From assembly GCA_032821775.1 (NCBI GenBank), contig JAVLRN010000002.1:620001-684000 (forward strand): 64,000 bases of DNA, given 5' to 3'. This document shows positions 42,419 through 54,850 of this stretch, piece by piece (the stretch's first letter is position 1; each line of letters opens with the position of its first letter). Source of the DNA: Sanguinoderma infundibulare (lineage: Eukaryota; Basidiomycota; Agaricomycetes; Polyporales; Polyporaceae). The position numbers and the translations under genes were made by a program. The notes beneath the pieces were generated by a model. It searched no databases. It worked only from the letters and a program-made list of their open reading frames with translations, and had not been told where the DNA came from.

Positions 42419-45400
42419 CTAAGCTGTTGGCGCCCACTGCGACAAAAGCACCACGAGTACAAGGCCCGTGAAATGGATGCAGAATACACCATGATGATAT
42501 TTATGCGAGCTACCTAATCCTGATAGCGATGTTGTTAGTGTAGTGTACTTCTGAAGAGGAAAATTATGACAAACCTTATGCAACGGCAGAACGACCACGT
42601 CGCCTGTCGGCATCTTCCACCGGAGGAAATGGCAGATAACGCTGGAGAGTTCGACTAGTTCCAATGGACCGAGCTCAGAGGATCGAATTGTCGCTGGAAA
42701 GTCCGTGTAGTGCCTGAAAGGGTCCGTGCTGGAAGTTGAAAGATGGCGCCGTATGGCGAGCATGAAGCACTGGTCGACCTTGCATATGTACTGGATGGAC
42801 CCGTACTCGGCGGGGGATGACTGCTCGCGTGGATAGTACATAACGAGGCTATTCCCAGCATGCGTAGACGACCTGGACAGCACGTAACCCTCGTGTCTAC
42901 AACGAGCCACTAGGGTCACTTGATGGCACATGTCTGAAGAAAGTAGAGGGAGTAAGTCGGGTGGAATAGTCGATGGAGGCGCTGAGGCGTTTTGTTCATC
43001 GGTGCAGTGGGCGCCAGAACTAGCAGTATTGAAGTTCCCGAATCCGTAAGCTTTGTCGAAGAAGCATTTCACTTCACGGAGAGCCTCTGGGCAGTCATGC
43101 CTGTTGAGCCACCGACGGAGTTTAGCCGCTCTTAAGAACGAGTCTATCAAACTCGCTTCCAGTTGACCTGTCGGAGGCATCGTCAAAAATCAAGTATGTC
43201 ATTTGTCTCATAACAGAACACACCAAATTTGTCATTATGAGGTATACGTTGCAAGTGTCCGATGAGACGCTCAAAGGGGAAACACCACCACGAGTATATG
43301 GGTCCAAACAAGAGCAAGAAATCGTATATATGGAATGCGACGTGGTTGTTCATCCGATCAGAGTAGGATCCACAATGGATCTCTTGAAGACCGTGAAGCC
43401 AATCCGCGAGATACGCACGGTACTTCTGCGCTCGCGTCTCGGACATGGTTCGTTTGCACAGGACGACAACTGCGGATACTAGGAGCATGGTGTTGTCGAG
43501 GATGCATCGGAAGAAAACGCCAATTTCAGGAGTTGGATGCGCGGACCCCTCGCCCCACAGAGTGATGAGAGCTATTGGGAGATAGACAGTGCACATGATT
43601 TTCCACTCGTCAGCCTTCAAAGTCCCAGCGGCCGCGTCACCAAAGTTTTGAGGAACGGAGCTTAGCCAAGAGGCCTTATTGCAGTTGTTAATTACGTCGC
43701 AAATGCGGTCAAGAACCTCCAGCGTCGCGATCTTCTTTGCATTTAGATTGACGGAGAGCGGCTTCGTCCGACGCTAGATACATGTGGTCAGGATTGGGCC
43801 TGTACGAAAACATGCAATACTTACCCAAGTCACAAGCGCGTCCACCCACAACCGTTTCATCATCTTTGCCTTGGAAGGGAGCTTGAGGCCACGCCCGACG
43901 AAACCCAGCACTTTCAAGTTCTTGCCTAGCAATCTCCGATGGAGATCATCCAGCCCATCCTTCTGTGCCTCTGTGCTGTCACCAATATGCTGACAAAGTG
44001 CGTGGTTGATGGCTTCCACTTGGCCGATTTCCTTCTCCGTGAGTTTTGCCTTCTCAGGCAAGCCTCTGTTAGCCTGGACGTCCATGGCAGTGAAGTGATG
44101 TTCGAAGGCGGGCGGAAGACATTCTCTTTCTTTCGCGTTCACGGATGTTAAACTGAGGATGTCGCGGAAATGGTAGGAAATGAGACCTTCGAAGATACAG
44201 TGCATAGAGTCGATGATGAGCTGACAGGTAGGGTCCCAGTAAGGTAATTGCCACAGTTCTGACCAACGAACTCCGTGGCGCGCGAACTCCTTGTCTTGCT
44301 GCAATGCATTTGTAGCATCATGCCATGCTACCGCATGTTCACGCATCTCCTTGGGATCCCGGGACACCCATCGCTTGAAGTCAGTGTGCCTGCACGTATT
44401 CTTCCCAGAACAGGTACAAACATGGCAGTAGATATGCGCGGAGTGGGACGCGAGCTGCGCTGTCTTGCGGGCAGCGACGAGATCCATGACAGCAGCGGCG
44501 ATAGCTGACCGAGAGACACAACCATGAGGGTGCAGGGCAACGCGCGAATGGTGCGTTCCTCGCTCCCACGACTGGCAAAACGCGTCCACAACAGGTGCAA
44601 TGTAGTGATTTAGTTCAGTGAGATGGGGCTCCCGTGGGCCTGGGATGATGGCGACGAGACCAATGTTCTCGGCTTTGTATCGAAGTTCAGGGGGGAGGCT
44701 AAGACAGGCTAGCGAGATGATGCAGCAAGACGTCGATGCGCCCCGCACCGACATAGTCTTGACGTTGAAGCTGTCAACATGAAGGGCGAACAGTAGGCAC
44801 ATCTTGTTCCCTCGATCAATGAATAGGCGATTTGATTCCGCATCGAACACGAAGGACCGGATGAATTGTGCTTGAAATGGCCCGCGGATGAACGAGGGAA
44901 GAGGTTCGTTGCACCAGATCTCGTCCATGGCATCGTCGCAGGTGGCATTGATAAGGCGCATGTTTGTCTCGGAAGAGAGAATACCAGCTTCATACTCCTT
45001 GAGATTGTGTACAATGTAGGGTCGAACAGGCTTCAGATCGCCGCATGCGCGCCGCTCTAACAGTGGTGTGTCGCAGATATCTCCGCCAGGTTTGGGTCGG
45101 TTGTTGCATCGAGCAGGATACACGGGGTCATCGCAGAGGTGCATGGCGGAAGGAGGGTAAATACAATGGCAAGTGGGGCACGCCGCGTACGTGGTAGTAT
45201 GGGCAGAGAGGTTGAACCGCTGTAATGCTCCCTTGAGATTACTGGGGATTTGAGAGAGGATATTCTGCTGAAGGGGAGTCTGAGGTGAGCCAGAAGACTC
45301 AAAGGATAAACCCAGCAGGAATGATATGGACCGTAGAAGGAAGTCTGACCCATATCGACTCAGTTTGCTGAGAACGTTGAGCATGATCCCGAGGAACATG

Positions 45401-46347
45401 GCGATTTGGGCAACGACATGAGCGCGACTGGCAGGGATATCATAATGATGTTCTGAAAGTTAATGTCAGCTCCTTTGTTTTATCCGTCATACACATCACT
45501 TACTGCAATCATAAGGGACGGGGGCACTAGGGAAGGACAATCTCGGCATGAGATGTCTCAACTCGCAGATACGAGCATCAAGTCGTTGGAGTTGACCTCG
45601 TATCTCCTCCTTCTGCCTGTTCACTTCGCTTGTGTCCCGAGTGACACAACCAAAAAGCGAACGTAGCTCAGAGAATCGAATCTCCGCGTCCGTAAGCTGC
45701 TCCTCGGTGGGTGATGCAAGCGTGCGCTCGAGAAGTTGCACATCATTCTTGACATGCGAGAGCATGCGCAAGGCCTGCTCGGTAGCAATGTGAGCATCAC
45801 GCTTGCCACCCTTGAACGGGGTACTCGCAACGCCGTGTGATTCGGATGCGGGGTCAGGGAGACAGGTGGGAAGCGGTACATCGAGCGCGATGTTGCGAGG
45901 GTCATGAAGTTGGAGGTTGGTGGGGGAGTTGATAATGTCACCCACACGAGGAGATTCGGTACGCGATGCGTCATTCGGGGGGGTAGAAAGTCATATGCAA
46001 GAGAAGCTCTCAAGCAAGTCTTCCACCGCGAGAGGACCGGGGGTTGGTATGGTGGACATCTTGACGACGGAACGAGCGGTCAACGTCATCTGTGATGGAT
46101 TCAGGGAGTCTCCAACGAGAACAGAGGCGAATAGTTCAGTGGAACGTTCCTCAATTGACGGGAGGGCATGTCCAGAGGAATCGTCGGGATGAACCATGGA
46201 TGGCAATGAGGGGTTGTGACCGGGGAGGAGTCGTTTGTGCATCTTGAACTGGAATCTGTCATGCCATGGCTTCCCTAGAGCCTCATCGACTGCGTCGATG
46301 AGGCAAGTATCGCACTGGCAATGCTTGAAGAACCGTGGCGACGGCAT
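42419..46347 (-). pseudogene. Plavaka-type (CACTA-related) transposase gene, one in-frame stop
   Basis: Starts MPSPRFFKHCQCDTCLIDAV at 46347. Exon 1 runs to a donor after YDC at about 45500; further exons are about 45459-43825, 43773-43224 and 43167 to about 42575, with a last short exon whose frame is uncertain. Recognisable blocks are HHYDIPASRAHVVAQIAMFL, YAACPTCHCIYPP, CNEPLPSFIRGPFQAQFI, LLFALHVDSFNVKTM, IIPGPREPHLTELNHYIAPV, IYCHVCTC, RWSELWQLPYWDPTCQLIID joined to SMHCIFEGL, and SWWCFPFERLIGHLQRI. This is the order of the large Agaricomycete Tnp2/Plavaka transposases. The only clear lesion is a TGA at 45993-45991 inside exon 1, most simply CGA to TGA in an otherwise continuous frame. 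It may be a recently silenced or still partly active copy. The exact superfamily is inferred from memory of the family. Confidence 0.75.
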
Positions 46348-46388
46348 ATCAAGATGACAAAAAAACCAGCAGAGACCACAGTTGTCAA

Positions 46389-46519
46389 GAGCAGGTAATA
46401 ACCCAACTCAAATGATAGGCGAAGAGCAAGATACGCGAGTTATAACTCGACGCACAGGGGCCTTGAGGATAGCGGGGATGAAAGGTGGGGTGGGCGATGA
46501 AGAGGGCGAGTAATAACTC
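46389..46519 (+). repeat. Array of GAGTAATAACTC-type motifs upstream of the transposase
   Basis: Three variants lie just 5' of the transposase start: GAGCAGGTAATAACCCAACTC (46389-46409), GAGTTATAACTC (46436-46447) and GAGTAATAACTC (46508-46519). The same 21-bp motif recurs at 55627-55724 and 56197-56303. The position before the gene and the repetition are what transposase-binding subterminal repeats look like in CACTA-type elements. Binding is inference. Confidence 0.5.
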
Positions 46520-46815
46520 TGCCCGGGCTCCAAAGTGGCGGATGGATGGTCGTGATCGTTTCCATGGGAATAAATCTGTGGGAAACGAAGAACAAATCAG
46601 TTCCTATTCAATGACTTAGCGATGACTTACCGGGAGGTCGAGCCATTATACACCGCACCGTCCCAAGGTGGAGGCGCCGCAAATTGAACAAGCGTTTTCT
46701 AAGCGCCCACCTGATGTAACACCAAGATGAGCTGGATTTGGTAGGTCGATCGATCGAGAGACTTCACCTTGGAGTGGGCGCCTCCATGGCCTTGTTCTTT
46801 TTCCTCCGTCTTTGC
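46520..46815. other. Spacer with an imperfect inverted segment
   Basis: Contains GGTGGAGGCGCC near 46668 and GTGGGCGCCTCC near 46778, an imperfect inverted pair about 110 bp apart, and the palindrome CGATCGATCG near 46748. No gene. Confidence 0.35.
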
Positions 46816-46985
46816 CAACGTGCCAGGTTATGACCCGCACAAGGCGTCCCTCTGTCCCAGGTCGCTTGTCAACGCATTGGGTTATGACCCGCGCAAGGCG
46901 TCGATACTATGCCCTTGTTCCTCTTTGTCCCTCTTTCGCCACTTGCTTACCAACGCACTGGGTTATGACCCACGCAAGGTGCCAA
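46816..46985 (+). repeat. Three-unit interspersed repeat
   Basis: The phrase GGTTATGACCCGCRCAAGG occurs at about 46826-46844, 46880-46898 and 46961-46979, each preceded by CAACGY. Spacing is irregular (about 54 and 81 bp). No coding role is evident. Confidence 0.55.
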
Positions 46986-47190
46986 CAAGTTGTCGAACAA
47001 GGACTTCTCATCTGTGTATCAACACTTGAGATCCGGCGCATACCCGAAGTAGTCGTATTTGGTTTGTACCCTCGATGTGTGTAGTGCATGAGACTATGTT
47101 CATTTGAGTGTACGGGTACATGAACCTTCGCCATGTTAGGGTATGTTACAGCACAATGACTCGCCCGGTCCGCGCCCACTCACTGTTTTG

Positions 47191-48832
47191 TCAGCGTGCA
47201 ACGAAGGCCTTCCACTCCTGCCAAGCCACCCAATCCGCCTCGTGAAATGGCTTTCCGGTGGGCACCTCATTGTTTGCCGCATGTGGGATATTACCGTCCC
47301 GCCGTACTGCCATCTGAACAGCAGTTACTGGTCCCTGTGAGCCGAAGCCGCCGGTTCTTACGTGCACAAACCAAGGAGATATGTCAGTCTGTTAATATCG
47401 TAAGTAAAAGGATCTTAGCTCGGACCGCAAATTACTTACGCTGAGTTCGAAGGTCTGGAAGATGAATGCGGTCGTCGCCAATGCCATCGTGAGCTGCACA
47501 GCTAAGGAAAGCAAGCGATACAAGGGCCACATCAACCTTTGTTTGGAGGAGACGGCGAACAGCTTCTTGCTCTGCCATATGGTGATGGTGCCCTCTTCAC
47601 CCGACGACCCGGTCGCAACCACGGAATGTTCATCCCGATCGATTGCCTGCTCAGAGGTCAGTACCCCGCTGTATCAATCGATGCTTGAGATCCGCTCACC
47701 GCAACAGTCTGAACTAATCCCTTAGGTGCATGGTGCAACACATCTAACGGCGTGCCCGTCGTTCTGTCAAAGATATACACCGCCCCGTGATCGCTTCCAG
47801 CGACGACGGCCTTCCACCTCTCCGCGAAGACAACCTGCCTCGGCAGAAAATGGGAAGGCGATCCGGTCAGAAAGGTGCATAGGTGCATCCCAGTATCCAG
47901 ATCCCACAAGTCAAACCCACTGGAGACATTGTCGAGGACGACGAGATGTTGTTTAGGCAGTAGAGAAGTGTGCCCTCTGATCCTTCTTAGCCCGATATGC
48001 TAAGTTTGGATCGTGATACACTTACATCTTGTGGCTTAGGCTCCTCGACTTCAGCACCTTCCCATCGCTACTGCGTAGTGTATGCCTGCATTTAAGTGAG
48101 TCAGTTAACAAATGGTACGATCGTCCAATGACTTACATCGCTCCGTCGTACATTCCGAATACAAGGACATCTCGTTTGCTTGAAGTGAACTTGACAGAAC
48201 TCGGCACGACCCATTCCAGACGAACGGAGAAGATTGGAGTGACTCCTCCACGTCCGTCGTACTGGAAGACCTGGACAACGCACTTCCGTGTACCGACAGC
48301 AATTCGCGCGTCCATTCCATTACCATTTACGCATCCCAGAGCTGTAATCTCTACTCCGTCTGAAAGTTGCTTCCCGAAGACCTCGACGAAGCACTCCTGA
48401 AGTTGGCGGTGAGTCCAGTTCTTCATGATAAATCATACGATGTGACTCACACTCTTCGCCCCCTGATTTCAAAAGCACAGGTAGCCAAGTCCGGTACCAT
48501 AACAGAGTGTAGGATACACGGCATCGCTCCTGCCAACCCACAACACCTTGGATACAGACCCCAAAATGTCACAGTGTGTGGGTGTATGGAGAGACAACTT
48601 GGTTCGTAAGTCCCATATCTTGACACCATCTCCTCCTTCGACGAATCAGTGACCTAAGTACTCTACTAGAATATTTAGCAACATGCTTACCTCCGCTTGC
48701 TAGGTACTGCCCGTCCTTCGAAAAGCTGAGGCTGTTTACGCCCCTCCCGGAATTATTGAAGGTTGCAACAGAGCGATAGCGTCCACCAGTGGACACAAAG
48801 GGATTCCAGTTCGACATCGAGACCAGCATCAC
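47191..48832 (-). CDS. WD40-repeat protein with a C-terminal hydrophobic segment
   Basis: Multi-exon minus-strand gene starting at 48832 (MMLVSMSNW) or at the in-frame ATG 48817. WD-like blades include GVNSLSFSKDGQYLASGG, VSKVLWVGRSDAVYPTL, VEITALGCVNGNGMDARIAV, VKFTSSKRDVLVFGMYDG, VSSGFDLWDLDTGMHLCTF, WKAVVAGSDHGAVYIFD and VVATGSSGEEGTITIW. A stretch rich in hydrophobic residues (LLSLAVQLTMALATTAFIF) follows. If the GTAAGT donor near 47430 is used, the next exon stays open for 67 codons to a TGA at 47191; otherwise the protein stops at 47393. This matches an Agaricomycete-specific WD40 family, often near mobile DNA, of unknown role. No certain lesion was found. Confidence 0.65.
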
Positions 48833-49392
48833 AGGTGAACAGTGCTATGACGAGTGCATTTACAGGGGTATATGGGTGGCGGCATGGTTTATGAGTTGTG
48901 GTCATCGATGCAAAGTCATGAGCGGTCTCCGGGCAATGCGCACATAATAGAATGCACGCGTTGTCTCATATCATGAGAGATCACAATTGGGAATGGCCCG
49001 ATGGCTGTATGCTGTATTGTATTCGCATTCGTTGACCCAGCTACCTAATAAGGTTGTAAGGTTGTCGTTGTGACTTTTAGGAAACAATAATGTACCCAAA
49101 TCCGGAGGGCATGATTAGCTCCACCCATATCCGCTCACCCTTGTTGTTTCTCTCTCATCGCCCGCTGTCATCTCACGCGGTCGCCGCAAGCTATCGTTGC
49201 ATGCTGTCGTCGCATGCTATCGTCGCGTGTTATCGTCGCCCGCTCTTCTCGTTCTCATTCCCTGCCCTCTCCTTTCGTGCTGGTTGTGTTATCATTCATT
49301 TTCCATCTCCTCACTACATTCCCGCCATGACTGTTACTGCCATCGCTGTGCCCATCTAGTACGAGCCCGGCTCGCCTCCTACCCTCCATCCT
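48833..49392. other. Intergenic; nothing recognised
   Basis: Contains near-repeats of GTCGTCGCATGCTATCG-like phrases at about 49180-49235 (four short degenerate units of TATCGTCGC). No supported gene. Confidence 0.35.
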
Positions 49393-50165
49393 TTGCTCGT
49401 CTGTGAAACCGATATTCCTGGCTTGTGTCTCGACATTGAGCCTCTGTGTCGCCAAGAAGTCGAGATGTCAAAGGCCGTAATCACTCCGATTCAAGCTCGA
49501 AAGTCCGGAGAGAAAGTGGGGAAAGGAAAGGCTATCAGTTTGGAGGTCGTACGGTCGACAACTCCCGTTGAAGATCATTCTCGGTCCACACCATCCACCC
49601 CCGAACAAGGATCCATCAGCGATGGCGATGGCGACTCGGACAGCACCAGCTCTACAGAATCGGAATCCGAGCTGGAGTCACAGAAGGACTTAAAGATCGC
49701 TAAACCTCCTGGAGAGGTGGGTCGCCCAGGTAGGGGGGGCTACTCGCTTGAACAAGTCCTAGACTTGGCCCCCAGGCGCATGTCGGAGTTCAAGGTACGT
49801 GGTTGATTCCACTTGAATGCTCACAATCTTATGCTGTTTGTTAAAAAACTGATCAATAAACTTGTGGGTGAGCATCTCGACCCCACGCGGTCTGTGTCAG
49901 GCCAATCCATGAGCCACATGGCATTGGTGCGGGATAAGGTAAGTGTCCATGTCATCACCATTGCATCGCCGGTGGACCATTTACATCTATGGTGCTGTAG
50001 GCACTCAAGAAGTTCCCGGAACTTGACCAGTATGAGAATGTATGGCCGGTCGCAGACGCCATCAAGCAGCGCCTGAAGTACACATCGTCGAAAGCCTGAA
50101 AACACGCCTACGATGCTGTCGCTGCCGAGATGGGGAAGAAGGGGAAGAAGTCACAGCCGCGTCAT
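49393..50165 (+). pseudogene. Decayed gene of an unrecognised Agaricomycete family
   Basis: A first frame (49393-49806, with an alternative start at MSKAV, 49465) is rich in Ser/Glu/Asp and ends ..YSLEQVLDLAPRRMSEFK before a GTACGT donor. Later exons read HLDPTRSVSGQSMSHMALV, then LKKFPELDQYENVWPVADAI and KQRLKYTSSKA. A TGA follows at 50097-50099 where an Arg codon would fit, then KHAYDAVAAEMGKKGKK. The pattern of an acidic low-complexity start followed by a (Y/F)EN.WPV...L..TS block is one I have seen in repetitive basidiomycete proteins, but I cannot name a function. Confidence 0.4.
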
Positions 50166-50395
50166 CACGAAGGCGATTGAGAAGTAAGTACGATCAGTCA
50201 CCTACATTTGTTACCAGGCTTCTTAGAATCACGCTTCGTTCAGGTGCTGCGATGGTAGATGGTTGTAGTTTTCGCATGTACCCGCATAAACGGTCAAATC
50301 GTACTTTACTTGCCTTGCTTCTGCCCGCTCACAGCGCCTGCGCACGTCACGGGAGTGCATGTGTTCGCCCGAGACTTGACACAGCTCGCATCCTC

Positions 50396-50545
50396 CCTCA
50401 GATTCAAGCAGGGCTACCGGGAGAAGATTGAGAGCGAGCTCGCCAAGATATGCGAGGACATCCTCGACGTCCTGAACAAGCACCCCATCCCTTCGGCCGC
50501 CTCGACAGGTCCAAGGTTTTCTATGCCAGTATGATGCCCCAAATA
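50396..50545 (+). pseudogene. Fragment of a 14-3-3 protein
   Basis: Reads GYREKIESELAKICEDILDV, LNKHPIPSAAS, then after a frameshift SKVFYASMM. This is the helix 4-5 region of 14-3-3 proteins (YR.KIE.EL..IC.DIL..LDKHLIPSA...ESKVFY.KM). Only about 45 residues are present, preceded by unrelated sequence. It is a displaced piece of a highly conserved phosphoserine-binding protein. Confidence 0.75.
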
Positions 50546-50932
50546 CTTCCCGATTCTCCTTCACCTTCCTTTAGACCCATTTCTATGCTCAGCAGTGACG
50601 ACAAGCCGTCGGCCGACCTACACAATTCAGACCTTACTTGGTTTGTTTCTGCCAGCCTTTAGCGCCTGCTCCGACATACATACCCTCTCGTCCGGTGAGA
50701 CTCGACTCAACTCTTCTTTTCGACATCATACAACAGTAAAAGCTGATAATGCATCTCGGGTACAGGCTAATAAGTTAATTCCTCCCGGCCAGTCTCTTGG
50801 ATCGCATTCCACGCACCACCTCCACTGTCATGGTCCGGGGAAGAGATCGAGATGTTACTGCAGTGTTCACTTTCGAGACGAATCTGGAATCTGAAGGTGA
50901 GTATTCTATACTACGTAAAGGTGCTGGTACCT

Positions 50933-51530
50933 TACTCACTTTGCGACTACCAGGTTCGCGACGACTGTGTCTCCGGAACGCATGTTGATGACATGCCCAT
51001 TCCTCGAGCCAACCCGCATCACAACGATGTCGCCACAGAATGTGAGAGGGTAGCAGAGACAGGAAATGCATGGATTGGAGGGGAGGGCGCAATGTCTCTT
51101 GAAGAATACGATGTAGCGGTGCGTACGCGATCCATCGACAACAGTCACGATGCAGCCGTGAATGTAAGGTTGCACCCACGAATTGCCCACCACGCTCTCA
51201 GCAAACGGGTAACGGAGACGGCCTGTGCAGCGCGTTGTCACGCTGACTGGTCGAGCCTTGTTTTCAGATGATGAGTACAGGCGGGATCGCAGGTTGCGGT
51301 GGATAGTCTGGCACTATGTTATGGAAGATGAACATGGGTTGATGCACGTACTACTTACATTAGAGCTAGGTGCGACGTAGATGTGCCTGTTGACCATGGT
51401 GAAAACGTAGCATTCCGAAAATGGGTGAGATGCGACCAGCGTGAAGGTTGGTAGAGCAGGAACTGAGAGCGGGCGACGAGGGTGGGCGATACGAGCAGGC
51501 AAAAAGCACTCTCAGTATTAACTACCAGCT
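50933..51530 (-). pseudogene. Unidentified decayed gene
   Basis: Minus-strand pieces HPFSECYVFTMVNRHIYVAP, GNSWVQPYIHGCIVTVVDG, and GDIVVMRVGSRNGHVINMRS followed by GDTVVANLVVAK look like one protein split by short introns or shifts. No start or family was established. Confidence 0.3.
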
Positions 51531-52161
51531 CTAGAGAGACGATCTCAGAGAAGAGAGCGGGGCCTGTGATTCACTATGTGGCAAAAATGGAAGTGTCCTA
51601 AAGCAGAGGGAGCGGCAAGACAATTAGCACAATAAACACATTGTGGCACTCACAGCATTCGGGCGTGCGGAGCAGATGCATGACAATGTAGCGGCGGAGC
51701 GCTGCAGGAAGAGTGACCTTAGTTGTGTTCGAGCGCACCGCAAACATCCACTTGTTCGATCATCGCACATGTTCGAGCGAGACCTTGGTAGTCGTGTCCA
51801 AGTGCGCGATTCCATAAACTGCACCTGTCCTACCATCGCGCCTCGCAATGCAATTCACTTGCTCAATGTAGCATTTGAGCGCAAGCTTCCAATTGTTTTG
51901 CTATTGTGTATGATTTTCAAGGTTCGGACGACGGCGAGGTTAGAGAGACGTCTGAGGCGCATATAAGCATGGCGTCGACGGACCCCTCACTGCAGAACAC
52001 TCAACGTTGCGCAGCGCACATCTTGTAACACCTGGCACCTCATATCCTCTCACCGCGCAGCACACACACACCACTACTACCGCCACATCCACTCTTTCCG
52101 TACTCTTGCATCTTCCTGCGCTGTGCGCACATCCTCTCACACCGCTCAACATGTCCTCACC
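51531..52161. other. No supported gene
   Basis: A short frame at 51643-51966 has no recognised motif. A TATA-like GCATATAAGC at 51957-51966 lies about 200 nt before the next gene's ATG. Confidence 0.35.
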
Positions 52162-54850
52162 CTCTTCGACTCGTCGACTATGACCACTCCTACTCCTGCA
52201 TCACGCCCTTCAGAGACCTTCGCCCAGACAGCCATGGAGGTTTCCCTAGATGAAGTTTCGGCTTCCGGCTCTGAGGTCTACATCACGGCTCACAGCACTT
52301 TTGACTCTTCTGACGATGAGCGCACGGACGACTCCGCTTATGCTACCCCGCCTGCCTACTCTCTCCGACCTCACACCACTCCTTCCATTGCAGCTCTGCT
52401 GATGCCGGGGACATATCAGCAGTCCTCACGTTCCCTCACTCCAATGTCTACGCACTCTGGCAATGACATCAACATCTCTTCTCCTCCAGAGGTGCCTGAG
52501 GAGAACTTCCCGATGGCCAAATCCGACTCCGGATGGAGCACGCCTAGAGCTCTCGCCACAACATCGTATCAACAACCTTGCAATGTTGAAGATGATGACG
52601 ACGATGATGACGACATGAATGATCACGAGGTATCGTACTACCAGCTGATTAATGTCGTATCCAGCATACTCATGACACTTTCCCGCAGGACGTACGCCGT
52701 CAACTTGACGACAACATGCGTGTCGTGAGGCAGTGACGTGATGACACGCCAGGAAAGCGAGACCTTCGAGGCGAAGTCCACTACTGGAAGGAGGTATCCA
52801 AGCTTCACAAAGACGAGACGCGTAGTCTGAAGAAGGTAAGTGAGGTCTCTGGACATTTTCAACTGTCCATTAACACCACCCCACAGAAAATCGCGGATAT
52901 CAATAATCATTGGCAGACAGTGCAGCAAACCAACAACCATACGGTCGACGAGCTAAAGCAGAAGATTGCAGAGCTGGTGACGTTCATGAACAACACCAAC
53001 ACTAATACTGCAGTGGTATGTACTCTTTGTTTATTGCTTCGGTTCTATGCTCATTGTGGTCGCATATAGCAAGTACAAGCCGAACAACTGCGTATCGAAA
53101 CAGAGCATCAAGCTATCCAACACGCGCAGATGGTGCTCTTGACGATGCGGGCCAAACAGGAGAAGATGGCAGCGGATCTCTGCAAACAAGCAGAGGAGCT
53201 GGCGGAGAAGGCGGCTGCTCTCGAAAAGGAACGCACATCACTGGATAACCAGCAGGCCACCGTGTCTCGTCACTTGCAGCAGATTCAGGCGGGATCCGCT
53301 GATCCCTGCGATGCCTCCAACCGCACACACCCATCTCAGCAGACTGCCGCTCCTGCCTCATCATCTCGACCGACTCTTACGCGTCACCTCCCCCTTGCTT
53401 AGCCCCAGAAGACCGGCTTGTCGACTCGTATGTTTTTAGTGCCAGTGCCGGTGAGTTTAATCACCTAGTACATCCTGTACGTCGACATAAATATTGAAGT
53501 CATCTTTCAGGAAAACAGATCTCATGCCGAAAGGCCTTCTGACGCCGAGAGCGACGACGACGTGCCACCAACTCCTTCGCAAAATGCGAATGCCCGCCCA
53601 TCAGCGTCCAACATGCCCGCCGATGTCGAGGATCACCACTTGACCACGAAACAGCTCTTGAATGCAGTCACCCACATCGTGCACGGAGAAGTCCGGGTCG
53701 TGCGCGAACAGGTACAGGCCATACGCGAACAGGTGGAAGCTTTCGAGAAGCAGAAGTCATCCCCGCGGCGTCGCCAGCGTACGTCTGCGACACCAGAGCC
53801 GGAGCCGCGAGACCCAGTTGACCACGAAACACGCCTTGGGCTCATGGTATGTCATTGCCCGATCCAGTTTCGCATTTTCACTAACTTCGCCTACAGCGAC
53901 TGGTTCGTGCGCTTTACAAGGAGGAGTGCGGGATCGATGCGGACAAGGAGTGGCAGGCTCACCAAGAAGCTGATCGGATTGCCGTGGAGGCCTACAACAC
54001 TCGAGGACAAGGAGCCCCGGACACTTCCACCATCGCCTTTGACATGTGCACCCCAGGCAGCAAGGTTTCTCCCTGGAACTCCATAATCTTCCAGCACCTC
54101 TTGACAGTATTCAAAGCCTGCAACCGGACCTTCATCGCCGAGAGCAACATTGAAGATAGCTACATTGACCTACTTATCCAGAAGAAGTTCAAGCGTGGTC
54201 GGCAAGCGTGGAGAAGAGGTCAACCCAAGCTCACGTCCACGGGCATCGTCGAGACTGCGGAGGAATGCAACGCTCGAGTCCTCCTTGAGGATGAGAAGGT
54301 GAAGAGAAGGGCTAGGGTCAATACCAGGCAGCGCAGCGTGGGTGCAATCCGTTGATTCGCGACTCAATCGTTGAGGCTCACAGTTATCTTTCAAGAAATA
54401 CGACCGTTGCAACGAGGCGGCCACCAAGATGATCTTGCTGCATGTGAGCGACTTGTCGCAACGCACGACGTGGAAGTTCCTCCAGAAGGTCTTGCACCTC
54501 TTGGGGCCTGAAGGAATGAGCTTGGACGAAACCTGCGGAAAAGCGTCGGAGAGACTCTTCTGCGTCAAGGTGCTCGAGTGGCGATGCCCCATGGACAATC
54601 ACATGGATATCATCGATGGCCAGCACATCGAGGATGGTGAGGGTGGCCCCCGAAAGGGATCTCTGCCGGCCAAGCGACTCTGGGATGGCACGATCAAGAG
54701 CACTCGCCCGCCTGTCAGATGACTCCCATATCCACTCTACAACGAGAAGTGGCTGAAGTCCTTGAATCCTCAGGAGACACAGGCGCTCTCTGTGTTGTCT
54801 GAGCAGTTCGAATGGATTCATTGCGTCATAGCCCTTGCTCACAACATGTA
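52162..54850 (+). pseudogene. Decayed coiled-coil gene, unrecognised Agaricomycete family
   Basis: The start is near 52162-52180 (ATG ACC ACT CCT). The N-terminal third is Ser/Thr-rich and ends in a run of eight Asp near 52600. A long coiled coil follows at 53070-53290 (IETEHQAIQHAQMVLLTMRA, EELAEKAAALEKERTSLDNQ), then a VVREQVQAIREQVEAFEKQK stretch. A conserved C-terminal region follows (SPWNSIIFQHLLTVFKAC, LHLLGPEGMSLDETCG, VKVLEWRCPMDNHMDIIDGQ, GTIKSTRPPV). Stops interrupt this: after RVVRQ near 52733, after HLPLA near 53400, and after PPVR at 54720. The C-terminal part resembles repetitive hypothetical proteins of mushroom genomes. No function is assigned. Confidence 0.45.

Noticed and set aside
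46816..46985. CRISPR-like array
   Set aside because: Only three units with uneven spacing in a eukaryotic genome; no CRISPR context.
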